A stretch of DNA of 64,000 nucleotides from Oceanococcus atlanticus (lineage in GTDB: Bacteria > Pseudomonadota > Gammaproteobacteria > Nevskiales > Oceanococcaceae), in NCBI RefSeq assembly GCF_002088235.1, contig NZ_AQQV01000001.1:310001-374000 (forward strand), written 5' to 3'. Of the stretch, positions 44,537-52,979 are shown piece after piece. The notes beneath the pieces were generated by a model that had not been told where the DNA came from, did not search any database, and was given only the letters and a program-made list of their open reading frames with translations. Within the stretch, counting starts at the first letter, position 1. Each line of letters opens with the position of its first letter. A program made the translations under genes and the position numbers.

Positions 44537-47500
44537 CACGGCGCTTGCAGGCTCAATGCGAAGCGCTCGGCATTGCCCTGACCCAGCGCATCACTCAGAT
44601 CACCCGGCAACACGGCCACCTCATCCGCTGCATCCAGCGCAGTCTTGAACATGACCCGCCAGGTTGCAGCGCCCAGATTGCTGGCTTCGCAACTGCGCTC
44701 CAGCACCGCTCCATCGGCCAACAGGCTGGCGCACACCTGGGCAGGTTCGCCCACGTTCAGCCAGGGCCGGAAGGTGCAATGGTGGCAATACACCTGTTCG
44801 CTGTCCGGATAGCGATGCAGATTGCGCTCTTCGCGTATCCACGGGAACGCGGTCTCGTAGCTGTCGGGGTAGTCAATCGGCCCGAATTCATGCGGTGCTG
44901 CGGATTCGACTTGCGGCCGATCATGCCCGGCGCCGTCGGTAAAGCTGTTGTAAACGTTGACCGGGCCCAACTCGAACTCCAGCGCGCCACCGGCCACCCG
45001 CAGATTCTCCGCACGAATAGGTGCCGCATTGTCGATCACGAAATTCTCGCTGATCAGTTCGTAGTCGCCGTGGCCACGATGATGCCCTCGGATCACAAAA
45101 CGGTAGGTGCCCGCGGGGGTGACATAGGGCGCCTGCGGGCGCTGGCTGTCACCCGGCTCGGGCAAAGGCAGTTCGGAGGCAAAGGCTTCGTAGTTGGCGG
45201 TCCATTGCCACTCGAAATTGCCCGCCGCCCAACTCAGAAGGTCCGGAATCTGCGGAATGTTGAAACCGCCCTCAGCCGGGATGATCTGGGTCGCACCGGG
45301 GAAACGCGCATGCAGCTGGATCTCGCCATCCAGCGTGCCCGCCAGCGCCCAGCCGTCGCCATCCTGACGTTCGACTACAACCTCGGGAAACCCTTCATAG
45401 GTTGAGCCACCGATCCAGCTCACCGCCGCCGCATCAAAGCGGTGCATACGGGCCTCAGGTTGAGCGGTGATCTGCGGCTCACCGCCATCATTGGGCAAGG
45501 CCGCTTCGTAGATCGGCGTGACCGTGGAAGCCAGCACGCCGAGCGCCTGGGCAATGATTTCGACCCGCGTGGATTCCAGCGCAAACACCGTGTCCAGCAC
45601 ATTCAGTGGCTGACCCGGATGACCATTGAGCGAGGCCGCCAGGCGGCTCAAGCGGGTGGCCAGAAAATCCGCACCGTGCGGCCCCAGGCCAGCCAGCGCT
45701 TTGCGGTAGTGGTCGTGCGCGCGGTACTCACGATACGCCGGCATGTAACCCCAGTAGTCATTCGCCATGCCCACGGGAATAACCAGGCCATAGCCGAATT
45801 CGGTCAGTTCCTCGTGCGTGAAGTTACCCTTGATCTCGGCCGGATCGGTGGGTTCGGACTCGGCCTGCAAGACGTAATCCAGGGCATCCCAGCCCGCCGC
45901 ATCATTGTGAATCTGGGCTTTCATGCGCGCATACACTGCGCCCGACATGGTCAGCACCTCGTCGTTGTACTGATGCGGATGCGGGCAGCTCCATTCGTCC
46001 TCACCCGACTGCCAGCAACCATGATCCTGGCGGTTGTCCAGATCACCATTGAGCGCCGGATTGCGCAGGTCATCCGGGTAGCCCAGATCCCAGTCCCAGC
46101 CGGTATGAAAATCTTCCGCCACCCGGTTAAGCCGGCTGATGATGTTCAGCGCGGTGTCGGTGAACTGCTCGCAAGGGCAGAAGGTGATGGCCACATCGCC
46201 CAGTTTGAAAGACTGGATCGGCACCACATCCTGCTCTTCCAGGATCATCAGCGAAGGCCCGCTGAGCGAGGTCGGTAACGGCACGCCCAGTTCAAGCAGA
46301 TTGTCGGTCAGCGCACCAACCAGATTCTGCGGTGCCAAGGGCCCCAGGGCCATGAATGGCTCAACCAGTTCTTCCAGCGGGAACTGACAATCCGGGAAGC
46401 CGATGATGGGAATGCCCGGGTTCAGGTTGTAATACAGCTGGTCCATGTTGCAGTTGGACACCCCGGGATAGGGGCGCGACGCTGGCGGCGCAAACCGCTG
46501 GTGGGCGTAATCGACCTCGAAATCAGCCTGCAGCGGGGCGAACTGGCTGGCATCCCACGGTGCCTCACCAACGATACCGGCCAACGCAGCGTGCACGTTG
46601 TCAGCGAACAGACGTGCAGCGCGGTCGGTACCGGCCAGGTTGGATTCCTGAAATTCGTGACGCTTGGCACCTTTGTGCGCACGTTCATCCTTGTGCGGCC
46701 CCGAGGTGCCGGTTTCGGATTGCGACATCACGGTGATCGCGCCGGTCTCGCGGTCGAGCAGACGCATCACCGCGTGACTGAGATCGCCGTTCATGATCTC
46801 CTCGCCCCAGACCCACTCCGGATGCACACCCAGCACCACCCAGTTGGCAAAGTTCTGGCCTGTGGTCGGATCATCGAACCGCAGCACATAGGCCTGACGC
46901 GTGGTGTAGTCGTGCGGCTGGCCAGCAGGGCTGCCGTCCGGAGAAATCTTGGGCCCGTAGGTGTGGGCACGCACGTCGTTGGCGTAGAACGCCGCGCCCC
47001 CCATCACCGCCGGACGCATGTTGGCGTGAGCCTGAATAATCGCCTCAGCCATGCGCTCGGCCATGTACTCGTAGAAGCGGATGTCCATGACATCCTGGAA
47101 AATCCACGGACCAATGGCGGGCGTCGAGTAAAACGGTGAGGTGTGGCTGTGTGACACCGTCATCGCCAGGTTTTCAATACCGATGCCGGTCGAACCCTCA
47201 GCGGCCAGTTTCTGCGCCACGCGGCGTCGCAGGATGTCGTTCGGCAGATACAGATCATTAGCCACGATGGCGATCAGTTTGTCGTTGGCACCCTCCACCA
47301 CCAGCGCACGGGTGGTGATGCGAGAGGCCAAAATGTCCGACCCGACTTTGCGCACGGCGTGGGTGTAGGGATCGAAACCGCGGCCCTCGGCAATCCCCAC
47401 ACCTGTCGCCGAGAACTGCCCGGCGGAAGCTCCGAAATGCCAGCTGGCATCGACCACGGCCACGCCGGCGCGCGCAGCGCTTTCGTTACGTGGCTGTGAC

Positions 47501-47625
47501 GGTGTAGGACTGGGGGTTGATGGCGCATCAGCACCGGAAGAGGTGGCATCACGGCCGCCCTGGCAGCCCATCATCAACAGCGCAGCCAGCAATACGCTGC
47601 CCGCGCGCAAGCGTGTCGCGTTCAT
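44536..47625 (-). CDS. Neutral-ceramidase-like lipoprotein B with C-terminal domain and CxGGR N-terminus
   Basis: This 1029-residue lipoprotein has lipobox MMGC (Cys21) followed by Gln-Gly-Gly-Arg (47551-47565), a Ser/Pro-rich linker (about 28-48), then a ceramidase-type domain with HSH (159-161), GVHPEW, Glu in CPCEQ and Tyr in DYWGYMP, and a C-terminal beta-rich part from about residue 715, similar to the ceramidase C-terminal domain. It starts at ATG 47625 after TTTCAGG. It is the first gene of a two-gene operon with lipoprotein A. Homology beyond the ceramidase signatures is limited, so the substrate remains a prediction. Confidence 0.78.
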   Translation of the reverse strand: MNATRLRAGSVLLAALLMMGCQGGRDATSSGADAPSTPSPTPSQPRNESAARAGVAVVDASWHFGASAGQFSATGVGIAEGRGFDPYTHAVRKVGSDILASRITTRALVVEGANDKLIAIVANDLYLPNDILRRRVAQKLAAEGSTGIGIENLAMTVSHSHTSPFYSTPAIGPWIFQDVMDIRFYEYMAERMAEAIIQAHANMRPAVMGGAAFYANDVRAHTYGPKISPDGSPAGQPHDYTTRQAYVLRFDDPTTGQNFANWVVLGVHPEWVWGEEIMNGDLSHAVMRLLDRETGAITVMSQSETGTSGPHKDERAHKGAKRHEFQESNLAGTDRAARLFADNVHAALAGIVGEAPWDASQFAPLQADFEVDYAHQRFAPPASRPYPGVSNCNMDQLYYNLNPGIPIIGFPDCQFPLEELVEPFMALGPLAPQNLVGALTDNLLELGVPLPTSLSGPSLMILEEQDVVPIQSFKLGDVAITFCPCEQFTDTALNIISRLNRVAEDFHTGWDWDLGYPDDLRNPALNGDLDNRQDHGCWQSGEDEWSCPHPHQYNDEVLTMSGAVYARMKAQIHNDAAGWDALDYVLQAESEPTDPAEIKGNFTHEELTEFGYGLVIPVGMANDYWGYMPAYREYRAHDHYRKALAGLGPHGADFLATRLSRLAASLNGHPGQPLNVLDTVFALESTRVEIIAQALGVLASTVTPIYEAALPNDGGEPQITAQPEARMHRFDAAAVSWIGGSTYEGFPEVVVERQDGDGWALAGTLDGEIQLHARFPGATQIIPAEGGFNIPQIPDLLSWAAGNFEWQWTANYEAFASELPLPEPGDSQRPQAPYVTPAGTYRFVIRGHHRGHGDYELISENFVIDNAAPIRAENLRVAGGALEFELGPVNVYNSFTDGAGHDRPQVESAAPHEFGPIDYPDSYETAFPWIREERNLHRYPDSEQVYCHHCTFRPWLNVGEPAQVCASLLADGAVLERSCEASNLGAATWRVMFKTALDAADEVAVLPGDLSDALGQGNAERFALSLQAP

Positions 47626-47835
47626 CCTGAAAGTGTCTCCTGTCGCCCGTTTGCCGGGACTTTTATGTCTGAACGATGACACGCACGGCGCGACGCAAAG
47701 CATTGATTGCGTTCGGCGGGTCTCGCTCATGGGTAGTAAATTGTGACGAGAACACTACCGGATCAGTGAATTCGGTGATAGTAGTAAATATCCGCACAGG
47801 CTCCGAAGAGACCGGCGGACACAGGAGACAACACC
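47626..47835. promoter_or_regulatory. Divergent promoter region of the ceramidase/GH92 lipoprotein island
   Basis: This 210-base region drives both ceramidase units. GGTAGT and ACTACC form an inverted repeat (47732-47759), and GTAGTAAAT occurs twice in the same direction (47733-47741 and 47781-47789). These three boxes could bind a shared regulator. AGGAGA lies just before the start of the gene at 47836. Confidence 0.5.
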
Positions 47836-49707
47836 ATGATGATTCACCTGCCCGCTCGGCGGTTATGCCGTACCGTCGTGCTGGCTTTTGCTGTTTTGAC
47901 CTTACCCGCCTGTAACGGCGGCCGCGTGACACACACATCAGGCCCCGGGCTCGACGAACCCACGACGCCACCCGGTGCGGTGCAAACGCCGTTTCGTGTC
48001 GGCGCCGCCAAAGTTCGGATTACGCCCACCGAGTCGCAGGTCGCGGGCGAAGAGGAAAACCGCCTGCTGGGGCAGACCACCCTGCAGCATTTCCATCTGG
48101 GCGGATACGGTTTCGGGCCTCTGCAAAGCTTCCCTGATCCGATCAATATGGATCTCACCGACCCGGCCGGCGCGACCCACTACACCACTGCCGAGGGTGT
48201 GGAAGAGCACACCTGGTTGCGCCTGATGTTGATCACTGACGAACGCGACAACACGCAGGTGGCCTTTGTCACAGTCGACGCCATTGGCGCTGGCAACGTC
48301 ATCCAGGACGGCATCCGTCAGGCCGTTTCACAAGCCAGCGGGGTCCCGCCGGAGAATGTGTACTTTGGTCAGACCCACACCCACTCAGGCGCCGATTTGC
48401 AAGGTCTGTGGGGTGGCGTGCCGAAGAGCTGGATTGCCGACCTCTACACCGCCGCCGAACAAGCGGCCGAACAAGCTGCGGCTGAACTCACACCGGCCAC
48501 GCTGAGCTTCAAGCAATTTGAGACCGACGCGTTCAATAACTACCGCCGCCCGCGCCTTTACCCTGACATCGATGCGGATACCACAGCCTCGCTATTGCGG
48601 GCCTACGCCGCAGACGGTGGTGAACTGGTCGCAACCCTGGCCCAGTACAATGCCCACCCGACCTCGGTGGGCAGCAGCAACGATCCGCGCCTGCCCCACC
48701 CTGACTATGTGCTCGGACTGACTGACACCTTGGAGGCCGAGGGCGGCACGGCGTTGTATTTCAATGGCCCGATCGCCGACGCTTCAGGCTCCGGCGGTAA
48801 CTGCGAAGGCGATGATTACGTCCGCGTGCGCTGCCGTGGCCATGATCTGGCCCGCGCCATGCTCGACAGCGAGGCCGAAACCATCGCCATCACCGGCGCC
48901 CTGAGCGCGCGCAACACGCAGGTGCAAATCCCGGTCACCAACCCGGTGTTCCTGGCCGCGGCCCTGATCGGTGCCTTCAACGGCTATCTGGACTATTCCC
49001 TGGTGCCGCTGGATTCAATTCCGTTCCTGAGTGAGCAAATTGCCTTTCTGCCGCAGGCCATCCCGCTGGCCACCGTGGCCGTCAGTCGTATCAGCTTTTC
49101 CGAGCAGCTGGAGATCGTCACGATCCCCGGCGAAGCGACCAACACCGTGGGCGAGTACATCCAATCACTGGCGCCGGACACCCCCATGATGCTGTTCGGA
49201 TTGACCCAGGATTCCATGGGTTATCTGTTGCCCGAAGAGGAATTCAATTACATCAGTCTGGCTGGCGAGACTGGCTTTCTGGTGCCGTTCACCAACTACG
49301 AAGAATGGATCTCCATGGGGCCACTGAGTGTGCCGCTGTTGCGCGTACTCGGCTACAACCGCCTGTTTGATCAGGATGCTCAAGCCAATATCCCACCCTC
49401 GGTTGCAGCCTGCTATGGCGCCGATACCCATGAGCGTTGCTTCATCGAGGATGTAGTGGCCCAACTCAACTACGCCATGGCGGCTTACGCCGACGCCTGC
49501 CGCGAACAACTTGGCGAAGACAATCCGATCTGCGGGCTACTGGCCATGGGCAGTCTGTTTCAGGCCGGCGGCGCTCTGGATCTGAGTGCCTTGTCCAGTG
49601 CGCTGCCAATCGATCTGAGCCAAGCCTTGGCCACGCCGGACGGCCAGACACTGCAGCAACGTTTGGCTGCTCTGCTGGCTCCTTTGCGCGCCACCTCAAC
49701 ACACTGA
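47836..49707 (+). CDS. Neutral-ceramidase-like lipoprotein C with CxGGR N-terminus
   Basis: This 623-residue lipoprotein has lipobox LPAC (Cys26) followed by Asn-Gly-Gly-Arg (47911-47925). The N-terminal ceramidase domain has GAAKVRITPT at its start, zinc-type HTHSG (181-183), His in YNAHPTS, Glu in IPGEAT, and Tyr in SMGYLLP. This is the most ceramidase-like of the three by the early GAAKVDITP-type motif. AGGAGACAACACC precedes the ATG. It is followed directly by the GH92 gene (stop and start only a few bases apart), so the two are one operon. Confidence 0.82.
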   Translation: MMIHLPARRLCRTVVLAFAVLTLPACNGGRVTHTSGPGLDEPTTPPGAVQTPFRVGAAKVRITPTESQVAGEEENRLLGQTTLQHFHLGGYGFGPLQSFPDPINMDLTDPAGATHYTTAEGVEEHTWLRLMLITDERDNTQVAFVTVDAIGAGNVIQDGIRQAVSQASGVPPENVYFGQTHTHSGADLQGLWGGVPKSWIADLYTAAEQAAEQAAAELTPATLSFKQFETDAFNNYRRPRLYPDIDADTTASLLRAYAADGGELVATLAQYNAHPTSVGSSNDPRLPHPDYVLGLTDTLEAEGGTALYFNGPIADASGSGGNCEGDDYVRVRCRGHDLARAMLDSEAETIAITGALSARNTQVQIPVTNPVFLAAALIGAFNGYLDYSLVPLDSIPFLSEQIAFLPQAIPLATVAVSRISFSEQLEIVTIPGEATNTVGEYIQSLAPDTPMMLFGLTQDSMGYLLPEEEFNYISLAGETGFLVPFTNYEEWISMGPLSVPLLRVLGYNRLFDQDAQANIPPSVAACYGADTHERCFIEDVVAQLNYAMAAYADACREQLGEDNPICGLLAMGSLFQAGGALDLSALSSALPIDLSQALATPDGQTLQQRLAALLAPLRATSTH

Positions 49708-49713
49708 TTGCGC

Positions 49714-52002
49714 ATGCGCGCCGTACCCCTACTCCTGCTGGCGGCCGCCGTGGCCGCCTGTCAGGGCGGACGGGGTCAAACCGACGCCACGCCCCATGCG
49801 GAGGAGATCTCTCACACGGATTTGGCCACGTATGTCGATCCGCGTATCGGCAGCTTTCCGCCGGGCTTTACCAGCCCGGGCGCGGCCTTACCCCATGGCC
49901 TGGTCGCAGCAGGCCCAGACACTGAGGGCCCATTCAACTATGGCGGCTACTCGGTCAACAATCTGTTCATCACCGGCTTCTCCCAGACCCACATGTCGGC
50001 TGGGGTCTACCAGGGTGGCCAGATCCCGCTGATGCCGATCAGTGGCCAGCCCAGCGAAGCCGATCTGAGCGACTGGGGCTGGCCGTCGGCACTGCCGTTT
50101 TATGCCTCGAACTTCAACAAGCTGAGCGAACAGGCCGAGCCCGGTTACTACCGGGTTGATCTGCTGCGCTATGCCGCCCGCGCCGAAATCACAGCAACGC
50201 AGCGCGCCGCGCTGCACCGTTACACCTGGCAGCCGGCTGGGCAGCCCGGCGTGGTGCTGGAACCCAGCCGTGATCTCAAAGGTCATCATCCGGCCACTCT
50301 CCACTACCGCAGCGACGGGGTGATCAGCGGGCGGGTCGACACGCGCAGCCCCGACCACAGCGTCTACTTCGCCCTGCGCAGTGACACGCCCTACACCCTG
50401 CACACACCTGCGGGCGAAGCACTGGCAGCGGGCGCCCAGCTTGAAGGCGAGAATCTGATGGTCGTGCTGCGCCCACAGGCGTCGACGCTGCAGCTCAAGA
50501 TCGGCCTCTCATACGTTGACGAGGCGGGCGCGCTGAACAATCTTGATCAAGAGATGCCGCACTGGGACTTTCAGCGCATCCGCGATCAGGCCCGCGCCAC
50601 CTGGAATCAGGAACTCGCCCGCATCCAGGTCACAGGCGCGCCGAACGCGCGCTTGCGTAGCTTCTACACAGCTTTGTATCGCAGTCTGAAATTCCCCAAT
50701 CTGCTCAGCGACGTGGATGGCCGCTACCGCCTGGAGGACGTCGTTCGCCAGGATCAGGACCACCCACGCTACACCCAGTTTTCGTTGTGGGACAGCTACC
50801 GCGGGCACAGTGCCCTGCTTGCCGAGATCGTGCCGCAGCGCTTCCGCGACATGGTCATGTCGATGGTCGAATACGCCGAGGTGGCCGGCCAGCTGCCACG
50901 CTGGCAACTGGCCAACCGCAACCCCGGCTACATGTCGGGTGATCCGGCGGTGATGTTCGTCGGCGAAGCCTGGTGCCGGGGGCTGCTGGATGCGGCACAG
51001 CGCGAAAAGGCTTGGGCTGCGCTGCTGGCGACCGTAACGCCGCGTGATGAGGCGCTGGCGCGCGGCTATCTACCCAGCGCGCAACCGAACAATCTGTTCG
51101 AGGCGATCTCTGGAAATGGCCGCGAGGCCGGCACCACGCTGGAATATGGGCTGGCCGATTTCGCCCTGGCCGCCATGGCCCGCGCCCGCGGCGACGACGC
51201 GGTGTATCAACAGCGCCTGGCCCAATCGCTCAACTATCGCAATCTGCTGGATCCGCAAAGCGGCTGGATACGCCCGCGCGACGACAACGGCGCCTGGGCC
51301 ACACCGTTTCAGCCCGAATATGCCCATGGTTTTCAGGAAGGCACCTCCTGGCAATACTCGTGGCTGGCCCAGCACGACTACGCGGGGCTGTTCGCCGGCA
51401 TGAATGCAGTGGGCAATGTGGAGCAACGCCTGGACACCTTCTTCGGCGCGCCACTCAATCAGTTGCCGCTGCTGTGGCCTGCGGTGCAGAACCAGATCAC
51501 CCTGTTCGGCATCGTTTATCTGGGCAATCAATATGCACCCGGTAACGAGCACGACCTACAGGCCCCGTATGCCTACAACTATCTCGGTGCGCCTCACAAA
51601 ACCCAAATCGCCGCGCGCGCCGCCGCTTCGCTCTACACCGACACCGCGTTGGGCATGCCCGGCAACGATGATTTGGGCGCCCTGTCCGGCTGGCTGGTGT
51701 GGACCATGCTCGGTGTATACCCAATCAACCCAGGGCTGCCACATTTCGTGATCGGCTCGCCCGAGTTCGCCAGCGCCGTGCTCAAAAGGCCGACTGGCGA
51801 TTTTCTCATCGCGCGCGAACACGACGGCTACATCAGTGCTGCGCAGCTGGACGATGCAAGCCTTGTATCGGCATCGTTTGTGCTGCCACGCGGCGCCAGC
51901 ACACTCAGCCTGCAGACGTCGCAGCAGGTTACACACGCATTCGATGCGCTCCCGCCCTCCATCAGCACACACCCGATCGAGGCGTTTGGCTGCATTCAGT
52001 AG
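49714..52002 (+). CDS. GH92-family glycosidase lipoprotein with CxGGR N-terminus
   Basis: This ~762-residue lipoprotein has lipobox VAAC (Cys16) followed by Gln-Gly-Gly-Arg (49759-49773). The mature sequence follows GH92 (calcium-dependent alpha-mannosidase family): YVDPRIGSFPPGFTSPGAALPHG, GFSQTHMSAG, LWDSYR, HGFQEGTSWQYSW, GNDDLGALSGWLVWTMLGVYP and FVIGSPEF. It should remove alpha-mannose or related sugars from glycans. ATG at 49714 is used; an in-frame TTG at 49708 overlaps the previous stop. It is in an operon with ceramidase C, so glycolipid or glycoprotein breakdown is a sensible joint role. Confidence 0.88.
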   Translation: MRAVPLLLLAAAVAACQGGRGQTDATPHAEEISHTDLATYVDPRIGSFPPGFTSPGAALPHGLVAAGPDTEGPFNYGGYSVNNLFITGFSQTHMSAGVYQGGQIPLMPISGQPSEADLSDWGWPSALPFYASNFNKLSEQAEPGYYRVDLLRYAARAEITATQRAALHRYTWQPAGQPGVVLEPSRDLKGHHPATLHYRSDGVISGRVDTRSPDHSVYFALRSDTPYTLHTPAGEALAAGAQLEGENLMVVLRPQASTLQLKIGLSYVDEAGALNNLDQEMPHWDFQRIRDQARATWNQELARIQVTGAPNARLRSFYTALYRSLKFPNLLSDVDGRYRLEDVVRQDQDHPRYTQFSLWDSYRGHSALLAEIVPQRFRDMVMSMVEYAEVAGQLPRWQLANRNPGYMSGDPAVMFVGEAWCRGLLDAAQREKAWAALLATVTPRDEALARGYLPSAQPNNLFEAISGNGREAGTTLEYGLADFALAAMARARGDDAVYQQRLAQSLNYRNLLDPQSGWIRPRDDNGAWATPFQPEYAHGFQEGTSWQYSWLAQHDYAGLFAGMNAVGNVEQRLDTFFGAPLNQLPLLWPAVQNQITLFGIVYLGNQYAPGNEHDLQAPYAYNYLGAPHKTQIAARAAASLYTDTALGMPGNDDLGALSGWLVWTMLGVYPINPGLPHFVIGSPEFASAVLKRPTGDFLIAREHDGYISAAQLDDASLVSASFVLPRGASTLSLQTSQQVTHAFDALPPSISTHPIEAFGCIQ

Positions 52003-52070
52003 AGCCTGGTGGCGACCACTTCATCGGCACCCTACACTGCGTCTAACAGTTCACTCAGCACGGGGTACCG

Positions 52071-52949
52071 ATGAGCCGATTCGCCACACTCGGACTGCGC
52101 ACATCACCGTGGTGGCTGGGCGCCTTGCTGCTCAGTCCCTGCTTGGCCAGCGCATCAACACCATGGGAATCATTTGAGCGCCCAACCGCCGGCAATGCCG
52201 AATCCATCGGCGAGTACAGCAATGGCTGTCTGCTCGGCGGTAGCGCCCTGCCGCACGCTGGACCTGGTTATCAGGTTGTACGGCTGGAGCGGCGACGCAA
52301 TTTTGGCCATCCGGAATTGGTCGATTACCTCAAACGTCTGGGCGAACGTGTTGCCAACCGCAATATCGGAACCATGCTGGTCGCTGACATGGCGATGCCG
52401 CGTGGCGGTCGCTTCAGTCGCGGCCATCGCAGCCACCAATCCGGCCTGGACGCCGATATCTGGCTACGGCTAGATGTCCCACAGCTGCCGCCCGACCAAC
52501 GCTGGGGCTACAGCGATGTCCCCGCCGAACTCTATGTCGACCGCAAGACCTGGGTGGCCACCGACAATTTTCGCTGGGCCCAGGCCGAGCTGATCCGCCT
52601 GGCCGCGATTGATGACCGGGTGGCGCGCATCTTCGTCAACCCGGCACTGAAGAAGAACCTGTGCCAGCGACGCTGGAGCGAAGACCGCAGCTGGCTGCGC
52701 AAAGTACGCCCCTGGTGGGGTCATGACGCCCACTTTCATGTGCGGCTACGCTGCCCGGACGGCGATGATTGCAAGGATCAACGCGAACCACCTGAGGGCG
52801 AAGGTTGTGATGCCGAAGTGGACGAGTGGTTGGCCGATTTCCGGCGCCCTCGCGAGCCTGCGCCACCACGTCAGACGCCGGCCACGCCAGCGCCCACACC
52901 CCCACCACCGCAACGTTGTCAGATCATCCTGGATATCGACAAAGGCTGA
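52071..52949 (+). CDS. mepA: Penicillin-insensitive murein endopeptidase MepA
   Basis: This 292-residue secreted metallopeptidase has a signal peptide (SASA, about residue 29) and MepA motifs: MPRGGRFSRGHRSHQSGLDADIWL with the zinc His and Asp, and WWGHDAHFHVRL with the HxH. It cleaves D-alanyl-meso-diaminopimelyl cross-links in peptidoglycan. The C-terminus carries an added Pro-rich segment (about 262-281) not usual in E. coli MepA, then CQIILDIDKG. Its 3' end forms the stem of the terminator hairpin. Confidence 0.9.
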   Translation: MSRFATLGLRTSPWWLGALLLSPCLASASTPWESFERPTAGNAESIGEYSNGCLLGGSALPHAGPGYQVVRLERRRNFGHPELVDYLKRLGERVANRNIGTMLVADMAMPRGGRFSRGHRSHQSGLDADIWLRLDVPQLPPDQRWGYSDVPAELYVDRKTWVATDNFRWAQAELIRLAAIDDRVARIFVNPALKKNLCQRRWSEDRSWLRKVRPWWGHDAHFHVRLRCPDGDDCKDQREPPEGEGCDAEVDEWLADFRRPREPAPPRQTPATPAPTPPPPQRCQIILDIDKG

Positions 52950-52968
52950 AGCCAAGGCTTCAGCCTTT
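52941..52968. terminator. Hairpin terminator between mepA and RND genes
   Basis: A perfect 13-base stem (AAAGGCTGAAGCC/GGCTTCAGCCTTT) with a 2-base centre overlaps the mepA stop. Only three T follow on either strand, so it is a weaker candidate than the others. Confidence 0.6.
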
Positions 52969-52979
52969 GTCGGCCCTGA

